From Treponema sp. UBA3649 (GTDB taxonomy: Bacteria; Spirochaetota; Spirochaetia; Treponematales; Treponemataceae), in the NCBI GenBank assembly GCA_002373325.1, contig DFKI01000123.1:1-38940 (forward strand): 38,940 nt of DNA, given 5' to 3'. The notes beneath the pieces are model-generated. The model did no database searches. It saw only the letters and a list, made by a program, of their open reading frames with translations, and was not told where the DNA came from. Each line of letters opens with the position of its first letter. The stretch's first letter is position 1. Both the position numbers and the translations under genes were made by a program. Below, piece by piece: positions 1 through 8,744 of this stretch.

Positions 1-365
1 CTTCCGCTCATCATGGGAATCTGAACTCCGGCTGCGGCAACGATTGGAGCAAGCGGCAATGAGATTTTGTCTCCCACTCCGCCCGTGGAATGTTTGTCAA
101 CAAAGGGACCTGAAAGCCCCGAAACGCTGGAATTGTGCAAATCGATTACGTCGCCTGAATGGAGCATACAGTCGGTAAGATAGCCCGTCTCCTCGAAAGT
201 CATGCCGTTGAAATAGACCGCCATCAAAAAAGCCGACATCTGATAGTCCGGGATGCTTCCGTCGGTATAGGACCGCACCATAAAATCAATTTCCTCCCGG
301 CTGAGGCTCTGTCCCTTGATTGAACCGGTCCCGCGTTTTTTTACGATAATGTCAGCTGCTCTCAT
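1..365 (-). CDS. deoA: Pyrimidine-nucleoside (thymidine) phosphorylase, N-terminal part, cut by window edge
   Basis: Only the first ~121 residues are present; the gene runs off the left edge. The family splits thymidine or uridine with phosphate into the free base and (deoxy)ribose-1-phosphate in cytoplasmic pyrimidine salvage. The translation begins MRAADIIVKKRGTGSI and carries LSREEIDFMV, then DYQMSAFLMAV, and the phosphate-binding block DKHSTGGVGDKISLPLAP, all typical of the nucleoside phosphorylase family (DeoA/Pdp/TrpD-like fold). The ATG start is supported by an AAGGGGG ribosome-binding site about 8 bases upstream and a good promoter at 402-430. Whether it is a thymidine-specific DeoA or a broader Pdp cannot be decided from this fragment. 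Confidence 0.93.
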   Translation of the reverse strand, partial: MRAADIIVKKRGTGSIKGQSLSREEIDFMVRSYTDGSIPDYQMSAFLMAVYFNGMTFEETGYLTDCMLHSGDVIDLHNSSVSGLSGPFVDKHSTGGVGDKISLPLAPIVAAAGVQIPMMSG

Positions 366-401
366 TGCAAGTCCCCCTTAAAAACCCATGTACATAATCC
401 G

Positions 402-430
402 ATTATACATGATTTCAAAAAAACTTTCCA
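402..430 (-). promoter_or_regulatory. Promoter of the nucleoside phosphorylase gene
   Basis: On the minus strand a TGGAAA -35 box (425-430) is separated by 17 bases from a perfect TATAAT -10 box (402-407). It lies about 37 bases upstream of the phosphorylase start, giving a short 5' UTR that includes the AAGGGGG ribosome-binding site. Called from sequence only. Confidence 0.6.
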
Positions 431-567
431 TAGGGAAAAAGTTTCCGCACGGATTATTTTTTCCTCATATATATAATAGCCGCGAATTTCGGTTTTGGTA
501 ATCAAAATGACAAATTTTTTTGAAAATTTTTCGAAAATTGCAATATGCCTGACGTTCCCAACCCATC

Positions 568-598
568 AAAAAAAAGACCCTCCCGGAATGGGAAGGCC
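568..598 (-). terminator. Rho-independent terminator of the TPR/NHL/VWA gene
   Basis: Read on the minus strand, GGCCTTCCC (590-598) pairs with GGGAGGGTC (576-584) around a five-base loop, giving 9 pairs including two G-T. Eight T residues follow (568-575). It sits just downstream of the stop codon at 625 and would end transcription before the phosphorylase promoter. The remainder of the 366-624 gap is AT-rich without further recognisable sites. Confidence 0.85.
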
Positions 599-624
599 TT
601 CGTAAATCCGCATTAAAGGAAAAT

Positions 625-2724
625 CTACTGCAAGGGGGCGAAATATCCGCTTTCGTCTTTTCCGGATCGGTTGAGCAGATAGGTCTCCACCTCGATGGGA
701 AGATAGCGTTTTCCGAAATTGGTCTGTCCAGCAAGGTTTGAGGTAAATGTAATCTGGTAGAGCCCTGAAGGAAGTCCAATCAGGTCGCTGATTACAGGAG
801 TTAGTCCCTCGGCCCTGTACACGTAGTAGGTTCCTCCGGTCGTGCTCTTCGTGATGTACTCTATCTCCTGGGCTGTGGTGCTCTGGCAGACAAGAACTGT
901 GCTGAACGAAATGGCATTGTTGCCAAGATACGCGCTCAAATCGGAAAGTCCGTATTTCATGAAAGCGTTCTGGCTTACCGTACCAGCAGTGAGGAACACG
1001 ATTCCACGTTTCTTCTCCGCGTTCACAAGTCCGTTTGCGGCAAGTCGTATTCCCAAATCAAGGGCGGCTGCATCCGTGTAGCTTGATTTCAGGGCCTTAG
1101 TCGAGAACGTGTTGAGATTGTCAGGAGATCCGCTGTATTCGGTAACAGGAATTTCACCGACCGAGATAACTGTCACCTTTCCGCGTCCGTTCATGGCGGC
1201 GGAGAGTTCCCTTACGGCTGTGTTCACTTGCTCCTCGTATTCCTCCATCTCAAGCGAGCGGTCAATCAGAATGGTAATGTCGGCAATGTCATTGTTGTTG
1301 GCGGCTCCTATAACCTTCATGTCCGTAACCGGAACCCTGCCCTCCGTCACAAGGAAATTTCCCGCGTCCAGACCGACTATGGGCTGCCTGTGCCTGTTCT
1401 CAACACGGACTTCCATTGTCACCTTCGGGAAGCTGTCCGAAATCACGCGCTCGACCTGCACGAAAAATCCTCCGACAAGCTCGTTCATCTTTGACATCAC
1501 GAAAATGTCGTTACCCTTGAAATCGGTGACGATGATGTTTCCGTTCATGTCAGGAACCGCGGATGTGATTCTGCTCGTACCCTTGGGAGTGCGCCCGTTG
1601 ACGAACTTTGAGCCGGTATCCGTGTCCACCGTGACAATCTCGTTGTTGTCGGTCAGAATCAGATAGTCGCCCCACACCTTCATGCTCTCCGGCCTTGAGA
1701 AAGTTCCCTCGTTCACAAGATTGCTGATGAAGTTCCCGGCCTTGTCAAACTCATAGATTGCCCCGTAAACCGAATCCGCCACAAAAATGCGGTCATTCAC
1801 GACTGCGATTCCCGTCGGTGATTTAAGTCCCGCAAAATCCACGCTCTTTCCGCCGAAATGAAGGAGTCCGTTTCCGTCAGGATCGAACACCACCACGCGG
1901 CTGTTTCCGAAATCAGTGACGTAAATATTTCCATGACTGTCCTCGGCAAGATACTGTGGACCGATGACCTGTCCTTCCTTGCGTCCCTTCTCGCCGATGT
2001 ACTTGATGAATTTTCCGTTCGGATCAAGCAACGAAAGACGATCCCCCGCAAATTCGCTCACAAGAAGATTTCCGTTCTGAAGCCTGATTACATCCATCGG
2101 TCGGTCGAATCCGCTGAACGCACCCTGGGATCTCTCGGTAACAAGCCCGTTCACGTTGTAATGAAGAAGCTCGTTTGTCCCGTAAGACACAACCCAAATG
2201 GAACCGTCCGAATTCGCAAGCGCGGAAACAGGTCTGCTGTAAATCAAAGTGCTTCCGTTCACATAAGGATAGCTCCCTGATTCAGTGTAGTGCTGGGCAT
2301 AATCATACTCCGCCTGTGTCACCCTTCTGTCGCCCACAATCTCAATTCTGTTCTGCAAGAGAAGCCCGCCGTATCCGTCATCAGAAGCAAACTGCCACTG
2401 CTGCAACGCCGCACCCTCGACTCCTGCCCTGTAGTAAGATTTTCCAAGCCAGTCAAGGATTGTATTTTCACCCGGAAGATATGAGAGAGCCTTTTCAAAT
2501 TCCTGAATGGCCTCATTATATGCCCCGCGATAGTAGCTCTGTACGCCAAGCCTGAATTCCTCCTCCGCAAAACCAGAGTTCGCGCTCCTTGAGGAAGATG
2601 CAGAATCACGCATTGTGTCCACCAGGTTCGCCTGCGCAAAAAGTCCCGAGGTAAGGATGGCCGAAAAGACCAAGCCAAAAATTCTCTTCATATTATATAC
2701 GTTGATTTCTATCCGATTTTTCAT
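625..2724 (-). CDS. Exported TPR / NHL-repeat / VWA-domain protein
   Basis: The 699-residue product has an N-terminal signal sequence (hydrophobic FGLVFSAILTSGLFAQA, likely cleaved after AQA). A TPR-like pair follows (about 45-100), where FRLGVQSYYRGAYNEAI is diagnostic. A series of NHL/beta-propeller repeats covers about 140-410, with repeated GNIYVTDFGNSRVVVF-type strands. From about 483 there is a von Willebrand factor A-like domain. The VWA metal site begins D488-R-S-L-E, so the final Ser of the usual DxSxS motif is missing and metal binding is doubtful. I chose ATG 2724 because GGAG lies six bases upstream; TTG 2733-2736, ATG 2727 and ATG 2691 are alternatives. The protein is probably periplasmic or outer-membrane associated and a binding scaffold rather than an enzyme. 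It follows the TPR gene by 18 bases in the same direction, so the two are likely co-transcribed. The ligand is unknown. Confidence 0.8.
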   Translation of the reverse strand: MKNRIEINVYNMKRIFGLVFSAILTSGLFAQANLVDTMRDSASSSRSANSGFAEEEFRLGVQSYYRGAYNEAIQEFEKALSYLPGENTILDWLGKSYYRAGVEGAALQQWQFASDDGYGGLLLQNRIEIVGDRRVTQAEYDYAQHYTESGSYPYVNGSTLIYSRPVSALANSDGSIWVVSYGTNELLHYNVNGLVTERSQGAFSGFDRPMDVIRLQNGNLLVSEFAGDRLSLLDPNGKFIKYIGEKGRKEGQVIGPQYLAEDSHGNIYVTDFGNSRVVVFDPDGNGLLHFGGKSVDFAGLKSPTGIAVVNDRIFVADSVYGAIYEFDKAGNFISNLVNEGTFSRPESMKVWGDYLILTDNNEIVTVDTDTGSKFVNGRTPKGTSRITSAVPDMNGNIIVTDFKGNDIFVMSKMNELVGGFFVQVERVISDSFPKVTMEVRVENRHRQPIVGLDAGNFLVTEGRVPVTDMKVIGAANNNDIADITILIDRSLEMEEYEEQVNTAVRELSAAMNGRGKVTVISVGEIPVTEYSGSPDNLNTFSTKALKSSYTDAAALDLGIRLAANGLVNAEKKRGIVFLTAGTVSQNAFMKYGLSDLSAYLGNNAISFSTVLVCQSTTAQEIEYITKSTTGGTYYVYRAEGLTPVISDLIGLPSGLYQITFTSNLAGQTNFGKRYLPIEVETYLLNRSGKDESGYFAPLQ

Positions 2725-2742
2725 CATCCGCTCCAATCTCCG

Positions 2743-3420
2743 TCATTCCTCAACAAGCTGAGCCTCATTCAGATGCTGCCTGATTGTCTCGCTGCCACTG
2801 TTTTTCTTATATGCCTGCTCAAGGTATTTTCTCGCCTGTGAATAAAGTCCCATCTTGAAGTAGACCCATCCTATGCTGTCAAGACAAGCAAAACTGTCGG
2901 GAGCCTTGGACAAAGCCTTCTTGCAAAGACTCAGTGCCCGGGTAAGCTCCTTTCCCTCCTCGGCAAGCACATATCCAAGCCCGTTAAGAGCCGTGGGATT
3001 TTCTCCGTCCATCTCAAGTGACTTCTCATAATATGCTATGCACTGGTCCACATTTCCCTGCTCCCATGAAAGGTATGCGAAGGACGCGTACACGGAAGCC
3101 GGCTTGTATCCAGATTTCATAAGGGCATCAAGCTCAAAATCCGCAAGTTGGGATCTTCCCGTCCTGCAGTAGATTACGGCAAGAAGATAGCGGCACTGCT
3201 GAACCCTCTCAGGCTTGCTCTCATCCGAAGTCACCACCTGCTCAAGATAAGGCATGGCATCGTCCCATCTCTCCAGCTTCGAATAGCAGAGTCCAAGATA
3301 ATAGGCAACGTCCAGCGGATCCGCACCCGAACCTTCCGTAACTGTCATGAAAAACGAGAGCGCCCCAGTGTAATCCCGACGCTTATAAAGATTGATTCCA
3401 TCTTCTAGAATATCAGCCAT
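2743..3420 (-). CDS. TPR-repeat protein
   Basis: A 225-residue protein made almost entirely of about six tetratricopeptide repeats. Recognisable repeats include INLYKRRDYTGALSFFM, VAYYLGLCYSKLERWDDAM, CIAYYEKSLEMDGENPTAL and WVYFKMGLYSQARKYLEQA. TPR arrays are protein-interaction scaffolds. No signal peptide or membrane segment is visible, so it is probably cytoplasmic. ATG 3420 is chosen because AGAGGGG sits seven bases upstream; an upstream ATG at 3471 in the same frame has no ribosome-binding site. It directly precedes the exported TPR/NHL/VWA gene and may be its functional partner. The 141 bases up to the galactokinase-like gene show no clear promoter or terminator. Specific function unknown. 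Confidence 0.8.
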   Translation of the reverse strand: MADILEDGINLYKRRDYTGALSFFMTVTEGSGADPLDVAYYLGLCYSKLERWDDAMPYLEQVVTSDESKPERVQQCRYLLAVIYCRTGRSQLADFELDALMKSGYKPASVYASFAYLSWEQGNVDQCIAYYEKSLEMDGENPTALNGLGYVLAEEGKELTRALSLCKKALSKAPDSFACLDSIGWVYFKMGLYSQARKYLEQAYKKNSGSETIRQHLNEAQLVEE

Positions 3421-3561
3421 ACTTTCCCCTCTTGGAACCACCCGTTCCAGTTTCCCCAAGGATGAGGACATCGTTTTTTACAGATTCCTACCCTCTTCTT
3501 TTTTATTTCGGAAAATTTTGAGCAAATCTGAAAACATTTTCCACCTCAAACGGCATGATTT

Positions 3562-4737
3562 CTACAAAATCCTGACCCCCCTCGAAGTCTTGACGATTCT
3601 GTACTCAGCCTGAAAACCGAAAATTCTCTCGTAGTCGGCAAGGACACCCTGATATTTCTCCACATCCTCGTTTCTGAGCACGCTGTAAGTACACCTTCCG
3701 AATCCCTTTCCGGTAATTCTTCCGCAGTTCACGGGATTTCTGGGATCGCCCGCGGGAGAAGCAAGAGTCTGAACCCTCTTCAAAATCCAGTCGATTTCAG
3801 GGCAAGAGATGTCGTAAAGAGTCCTCATCCCCTCATGGCTTTTGTTCACCGATCGGGCAAATCCGGCAAAATCCTGCTTCTCAAGGGCAATCTGGGCATC
3901 AAGCACATAGCGGTGCTCGTTCATTATGCAGATAAGATGCCTTCTCACATCCTCGGAAACAACCGAAAGAACCTCATTTCTCTCGGAACCGCTGTCCTCA
4001 TAGACCCATCCGCCATAGGCAGTTGACTTTCTTTCCTTAAGCTCGCCCAAAAGAAGGACATTCTCCGGCTGCTGCAGGCTCTCCTCGTTCCATGTGGTGA
4101 TTCTGGGAACCCTTGCATCAGTAAGAACCAGGGTCTTATCCTTGAACTTAAACGGAAGCAGGTCGTATGTCCCGCGTGCATGGTCAGTCAGAACAAGGGT
4201 ATTTTCCTTTGAATACACCCCGGTAAAAATATCCGCACGGTAATTCTCAAGACCAAGGAACTGCCTGTTGGCCCTCTCAAGAATGCGGATCATGTTGTCC
4301 TCGCTGATTCTGAATTTGTTAGCGTCCTTCACAGCCCATGTACCGGCAATCTTTATGGCCGTAGTGATTCCGAATCCCGCCGAAGGAAGAACTTCCGAGA
4401 ATACCGTAAAATCCATCCCGGGGCACTTATATCCGTTCGAGACGAACCCGTAGACCACAGCCTTGAGTGCGTTGGCCCACTTGTCCTCCTTTTTCATCTT
4501 GAGGGTGGTAAGGCTGCTCCTCTTCTTTTCCTTCAGCTGCACAAAATTGAAGTGCAAATTTGAATCGGACCGTTTCGAGACAGCTACATAGACCGGAAGG
4601 TTTACGGCCATGGACAAGGTTTTGTCCTTAAAGAACCATGTATGCTCGCCAATCAGATGCACCCTTCCCGGAGCTGTTGCCACGGAATCAGGCTCGACAC
4701 CGTACTCGGCCTTATGCAGTTCAACTAGATTTTCCAT
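3562..4737 (-). CDS. Galactokinase-like GHMP kinase with altered sugar-site motif
   Basis: The 391-residue length and motif order fit the galactokinase branch of the GHMP kinases (ATP-dependent C1 phosphorylation of a sugar in the cytoplasm). The N-terminal signature is present as PGRVHLIGEHTWFF (residues 23-36). In galactokinases this normally reads GRVNLIGEHTDYN, and its Asp contacts the sugar; here W34 occupies that place. The Gly/Ser-rich ATP loop, normally LPxGAGLSSSAA, is LPSAGFGITTAIKIA. The C-terminal motif is ITGKGFGRCTYSVL. A candidate catalytic Asp lies in NYRADIFTGVYS. The fold is therefore well supported but the substrate may not be galactose. The start ATG has only weak upstream complementarity. 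The gene is divergent from lnt. Confidence 0.75.
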   Translation of the reverse strand: MENLVELHKAEYGVEPDSVATAPGRVHLIGEHTWFFKDKTLSMAVNLPVYVAVSKRSDSNLHFNFVQLKEKKRSSLTTLKMKKEDKWANALKAVVYGFVSNGYKCPGMDFTVFSEVLPSAGFGITTAIKIAGTWAVKDANKFRISEDNMIRILERANRQFLGLENYRADIFTGVYSKENTLVLTDHARGTYDLLPFKFKDKTLVLTDARVPRITTWNEESLQQPENVLLLGELKERKSTAYGGWVYEDSGSERNEVLSVVSEDVRRHLICIMNEHRYVLDAQIALEKQDFAGFARSVNKSHEGMRTLYDISCPEIDWILKRVQTLASPAGDPRNPVNCGRITGKGFGRCTYSVLRNEDVEKYQGVLADYERIFGFQAEYRIVKTSRGVRIL

Positions 4738-4816
4738 AACTTAATCCCATATTTTTCAATCTCCAGGCGAAAAAACTCCACGCGTTCAAAAACAGATGTT
4801 TTTTTATAATCCCGCA

Positions 4817-4845
4817 TTGAATTTTTATCCGCAAGGTAGTATTAT
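4817..4845 (+). promoter_or_regulatory. Promoter of lnt, predicting a leaderless transcript
   Basis: TTGAAT (4817-4822), a 17-base spacer, then TATTAT (4840-4845); an overlapping TATAAT lies at 4843-4848. The ATG of lnt is at 4855, only 6-9 bases past the -10 box, and no Shine-Dalgarno sequence is present. The predicted transcription start is therefore at or within a few bases of the start codon. Confidence 0.55.
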
Positions 4846-4854
4846 AATAATATA

Positions 4855-7242
4855 ATGAATTCAGTATTTTTACAAGTTTTTTATGCAATTTTTTCGGGAA
4901 TAGCCGAGGCATTGTCCATATCAAATGAAATTCTGCCGTTCGGGTCGCCTTTTCTTGCGCTTTTCTGCATGATTCCACTATACAAAGCACTATACAGCGT
5001 CAGAAACTTCAGGCAGGCATTTTTGATTTTCTTTCTTCAGACAATCACAGTCCATATTGTCTCCAGCTTCTGGCTCGCGAATTTCCATGGATACGCAATC
5101 TTCACGCTGGGTGCAAGTGCTCTGGGTACGGGGGCGCTCGGAGGACTTACGGGAATGGTTGTCTACCTTTTTCCAAGAAAATTGCAGCGGATGAACATGC
5201 TCGAAGTGGACGGTGGACGAAAATCATTCGTTACGGGCGCAAAAATCCTGTGGTTCTCTGCCTCAGTCGTTTTCTGGGAATGGATAAAATCAACCGGCTT
5301 TCTCGCCTATCCCTGGGGAACTCTCTCCATGGCGGCATATAGATGGAAGATTCTCACACAGATTGCGGACATCACGGGTGTGTTCGGAATCAGCTTTCTC
5401 TTCTCCATGGTCTCTGCCATACTTGCCGAGGGATTCAATCTTCTTGAAAGACTCCCCCACTCGCAGAATCCATCGTCCTATGGATTTTCCTACATACAGT
5501 GCGTGAAATTCGCGGCCATACTATTCATTTGTACTGGCATTTACGGAATCTTCAATTATCTCCAGATAAGAACCCCGGTAAAGCACATGAACACGGTAAT
5601 CGTGCAGCAGAACATCGATCCGTGGGAAGGCGGGGACAGGGCTTCAATACAGGTCTCAAAAAAACTCACCGAGCAGCAGATCAGCATGATGAGGGCGGCG
5701 GGGCAGGAGGTTGACATTGTGCTCTGGAGCGAGGGTGTGCTCAACAGGCCGTTTCCAAGATCCCTTGACTTCTACGGCACGGAATACCCGGAGGACGAGA
5801 GTCTTTCGGACTTCATCGGCAGGATGGGGGTTCCGTTTTTAATCGGTGGAATGAGCCTTGTGGACCAGTACAAGCGTCTCTACTCAAACAGCGCGATTCT
5901 TTTTGACAAAGAGGGAAAATACGCAGGATTCTACTCCAAGATGCATCTGGTTCCGTTCGCTGAGCAGATTCCCTTCGCTGACAATCCACTTATGAAATGG
6001 TTCATGGGTGAGGTCGTGGGAATGAAATCAACTTTGACTCCCGGAAATCAGCTTGTTCTTTTTAAGATTCCTTTAAACTCAAGCACCGAATCACTTGCTC
6101 CACTGAGGGAAAATCTGCCCCCATTCACGACAATCGAGCTTGACTCAGACGGACTTCGAGACGAGAATCTGGCCGAAAGATATGTTCGGAACCCGGAGAT
6201 GTCAAAAAATGCATCAGTGAGCTTCACCACCCCAATCTGCTTCGAGGACGCTTTTTCCGATGTCTGCTCAAAGCTCTACAGGTACGGAAGCGAGGTTTTC
6301 CTTAACATAACGAACGACTCATGGTCAAAGATGGCAAGCTCAGAGTACCAGCATTTCATCGCCGCAAGCTACAGGGCCATTGAGTACAGGACAACCCTTG
6401 TCAGATGCACGAACTCTGGATATTCCGTTGTTGTGGATCCGGCAGGAAAGATTCTTTACGACACGGATGTGTTCACGCAGAGAGCCATATCATGCCAGGT
6501 CCCAGTCTACAAGAGAACACGGACGGTCTATTCTGTGCTGGGAGATTGGTTCGCCTACCTGATTTTCGTTTTCATGGGTCTCTTGCTGATTCATGAATGT
6601 GCCGTTGCCTGCATCCCTGAAACGGTCCTTAAACTCAAAAACACCGCAAAAAAACTTTGCTCTCTAAAGGAAAAGATTGTGCCTGCCGGCGAAAACTACC
6701 CGGAGGAAGAGAACTCGGGGGACACACCCATTGAAGAAATGCGCTCCGATGAAAAATCGGAAGACACACAAAAATCTGACATTATGACAAATTCTGTTAT
6801 TTTGTCCGAAAAACCACTTGAAACTTCCACCCGACCCATGCTATACTCAAAATCACCCGAAAAGGACGGAGAGAAAGCGGATGAGCCGGAGAAAAAATCA
6901 CGGAGGGGACGAAAACCAAAGGATTCTGGCAAAGACAGTGGGACTGAATCAAGAAAAAAAATAACTACTATAATAGAAGAAAAAGAAACTAAGCCAAGAA
7001 AACCCAGGTCCAAGACAGCTGAAAAGAAAACTACGGCGGCAAAAAAATCCGAAGTAAAAAAGGCTGATTCGGTGGCAAAAAAGGCGGCTTCGGAAAAGAA
7101 AAGCACTGCCAAAAAATCACCGGCGAAAAAATCGACTGTGAAAAAAACTTCCGAAACAAAAGTTACGGTAAAGAAAACAGCCGTGAAAAAATCAGGCGAG
7201 AAAAAATCCGCTTCGGGTACAAAGAAAAAGGGAGCAAAATAA
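4855..7242 (+). CDS. lnt: Apolipoprotein N-acyltransferase with long Lys-rich C-terminal tail
   Basis: Lnt N-acylates the diacylglyceryl-Cys of lipoproteins at the inner membrane, the last step of lipoprotein maturation in diderms. Residues 1-235 are a bundle of membrane helices. About 240-550 is a nitrilase-type catalytic domain with the expected triad: E293 in LWSEGV, K362 in YSKMHLVPFAE and C462 in TPICFED. A final membrane helix spans about 563-582. The typical enzyme, around 510-540 residues, would end here. This protein continues for ~205 residues of charged low-complexity sequence ending in many KK(S/T/A)xxKK units, similar in composition to histone H1 tails. By Lnt topology this tail should be cytoplasmic. 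bioY follows after 42 bases with its own good ribosome-binding site. Catalytic assignment is firm; the role of the tail is unknown. Confidence 0.93.
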   Translation: MNSVFLQVFYAIFSGIAEALSISNEILPFGSPFLALFCMIPLYKALYSVRNFRQAFLIFFLQTITVHIVSSFWLANFHGYAIFTLGASALGTGALGGLTGMVVYLFPRKLQRMNMLEVDGGRKSFVTGAKILWFSASVVFWEWIKSTGFLAYPWGTLSMAAYRWKILTQIADITGVFGISFLFSMVSAILAEGFNLLERLPHSQNPSSYGFSYIQCVKFAAILFICTGIYGIFNYLQIRTPVKHMNTVIVQQNIDPWEGGDRASIQVSKKLTEQQISMMRAAGQEVDIVLWSEGVLNRPFPRSLDFYGTEYPEDESLSDFIGRMGVPFLIGGMSLVDQYKRLYSNSAILFDKEGKYAGFYSKMHLVPFAEQIPFADNPLMKWFMGEVVGMKSTLTPGNQLVLFKIPLNSSTESLAPLRENLPPFTTIELDSDGLRDENLAERYVRNPEMSKNASVSFTTPICFEDAFSDVCSKLYRYGSEVFLNITNDSWSKMASSEYQHFIAASYRAIEYRTTLVRCTNSGYSVVVDPAGKILYDTDVFTQRAISCQVPVYKRTRTVYSVLGDWFAYLIFVFMGLLLIHECAVACIPETVLKLKNTAKKLCSLKEKIVPAGENYPEEENSGDTPIEEMRSDEKSEDTQKSDIMTNSVILSEKPLETSTRPMLYSKSPEKDGEKADEPEKKSRRGRKPKDSGKDSGTESRKKITTIIEEKETKPRKPRSKTAEKKTTAAKKSEVKKADSVAKKAASEKKSTAKKSPAKKSTVKKTSETKVTVKKTAVKKSGEKKSASGTKKKGAK

Positions 7243-7284
7243 AAAGGAAGTGAGACAGCTTTATTCAGGCTTTAGGAGACTGAA

Positions 7285-8004
7285 ATGAGAAACAGAACAA
7301 AGGCATCCATCGCGCGGACAACATTTACGGCACTTTTTGCGGCCATAATCTGTCTCGGATGCGTCATCTCAATCAAACTGCCCGGCGGAGTTCCAATCAC
7401 GGTGCAGAATCTTTTCGCAATGCTCGCAGCCCTAATCCTCGGCGGACTTCAGGGTGCTGGTGCGGTCGGACTTTTCCTTGTGCTCGGAGTACTGGGACTT
7501 CCAGTTTTTTCCGGGGCTACAGGCGGATGGGCCATCTTTGTGGGACCTACAGGAGGATTCCTTTGGGGATATTTCCTTGCCGCGGTGGTCTCTGGACTGA
7601 TTGCAGGAACTCCACATGTTGAGGAAAAAAAGTTCAGGCTGAAGAACTGGATAAGCCTTGTCATTGCGTCGCTTGTAGGATTCATCCTCATATATGTGCC
7701 GGGCATTCCGTGGTTCATACATGTCATGGCGGGAAAGGGAAATCCGGTGTCATTCGGAAAAGCCCTTGAGTACACGCTCATCCCGTTCATCCCTGGCGAC
7801 CTCTTGAAATTCCTTGTTTCGGTACCTCTTGCCGCGGTGCTCAGACCAGTTGCAGCCCGTTACCTCTACCCCGATGATGAGGCGGAAATGGAGGAACTGA
7901 TTGACGAGCTGAAAAAACGGAAGCGGTTCATGGACAAGCTCGCAGGAAAAAAAGACGAAGTAAAATCAGTTCCCGACGAAGCAGATTCCGGCTCAGACAA
8001 ATGA
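7285..8004 (+). CDS. bioY: BioY, biotin-binding S component of an ECF transporter
   Basis: An integral membrane protein of 239 residues with five to six hydrophobic helices and the BioY signature region: ISIKLPGGVPITVQNLFAMLA, then VLGVLGLPVFSGATGG and VGPTGGFLWGY. It binds biotin and, with an energising module, imports it across the inner membrane. BioY is usually close to 190 residues; here an extra charged tail of ~40 residues (from about 200, ending PDEADSGSDK) extends into the cytoplasm. TAGGAG lies about seven bases before the ATG. The stop overlaps the next start (ATGA), so translation is coupled to the ATPase gene. Neighbours encode the ATPase and the T component. Confidence 0.93.
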   Translation: MRNRTKASIARTTFTALFAAIICLGCVISIKLPGGVPITVQNLFAMLAALILGGLQGAGAVGLFLVLGVLGLPVFSGATGGWAIFVGPTGGFLWGYFLAAVVSGLIAGTPHVEEKKFRLKNWISLVIASLVGFILIYVPGIPWFIHVMAGKGNPVSFGKALEYTLIPFIPGDLLKFLVSVPLAAVLRPVAARYLYPDDEAEMEELIDELKKRKRFMDKLAGKKDEVKSVPDEADSGSDK

Positions 8005-8735
8005 TTTCCCGAAATGCCGTGCATCTGGATGATGTATACAAGATTTTCAGCAACGGTGGAAACGAAGGACGGACAATCGCGCTCAACGGAATCTCCCTTG
8101 ACATAGGGACCGGAAGTTTTACGGTGATTGGGGGAGCGAACGGATCCGGAAAAAGCGTTCTCATGGAAATCATCTCGGGACTGTTGGACGCAAGCAACGG
8201 AACCGTAGAGACATCATCCAGACCGGGACTGATTTTTCAGGACGCAGCCGCACAGATTCTGGGAGACACACCCAGGGAAGACGTGGAGGTCGGACCAAAA
8301 AATCTCCGGATGGGAAAAACGGAAATCAAAAAAATCGTGGAGGATTCGCTCAAAAAAGTGTCCCTTCTTGACAAGGCCGATTTTCCATGCGACTCGCTTT
8401 CGGGAGGGGAAAAAAGAAGACTCGCAGTGGCATCAATCCTTGCCATGGACAGGGACATAATGATTTTCGACGAGCCATACGCGAATCTGGACTATCCCGG
8501 AGTAAAGGACGTGAACAAGATGCTCAGGGAAATGCACGGATGCGGAAAAACAGTCATTGTGCTGACACATGAGCTTGAAAAATGTCTTGGACTTGCGGAT
8601 CATTTCATAGTGCTCGTGAAAGGCGAAAAAGTGTTTGACGGAAAACCTGAAGAGGCTCTCTCCATGGATTTGGAAAACTGGGGCATAAGAAATCCGCTCG
8701 TTTCCTACAGCGACGTAAAATCCCTCGTGTGGTAG
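8001..8735 (+). CDS. ECF transporter ATPase (BioM/EcfA type)
   Basis: A 244-residue ABC ATPase that powers the adjacent BioY. The Walker A motif is GGANGSGKS (44-52), the Q-loop region is GLIFQDAAAQILGDT, the ABC signature is LSGGEKRRLA (133-142) and Walker B is IMIFDEP with D157-E158. The switch His lies in VLTHELEKC. The phrase FQDAAAQILGDTPREDVEVGP is characteristic of ECF-type ATPases (CbiO/EcfA/BioM). Its start overlaps the bioY stop by four bases. Only one ATPase gene is present, consistent with a dedicated biotin module that uses a homodimer. Symbol bioM would be appropriate if the system is biotin-dedicated. Confidence 0.92.
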   Translation: MISRNAVHLDDVYKIFSNGGNEGRTIALNGISLDIGTGSFTVIGGANGSGKSVLMEIISGLLDASNGTVETSSRPGLIFQDAAAQILGDTPREDVEVGPKNLRMGKTEIKKIVEDSLKKVSLLDKADFPCDSLSGGEKRRLAVASILAMDRDIMIFDEPYANLDYPGVKDVNKMLREMHGCGKTVIVLTHELEKCLGLADHFIVLVKGEKVFDGKPEEALSMDLENWGIRNPLVSYSDVKSLVW

Positions 8736-8744
8736 GAGACGCTT

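Noticed and set aside
1109..1666. Plus-strand open frame of 185 codons opposite the TPR/NHL/VWA gene
   Set aside because: Antisense shadow of a gene with signal peptide and domains; no promoter or ribosome-binding site.
6696..7112. Minus-strand open frame opposite the Lys-rich tail of Lnt
   Set aside because: Its Phe/Ser-rich, low-complexity translation is the mirror of the AAA/GAA-rich tail; no start signals.
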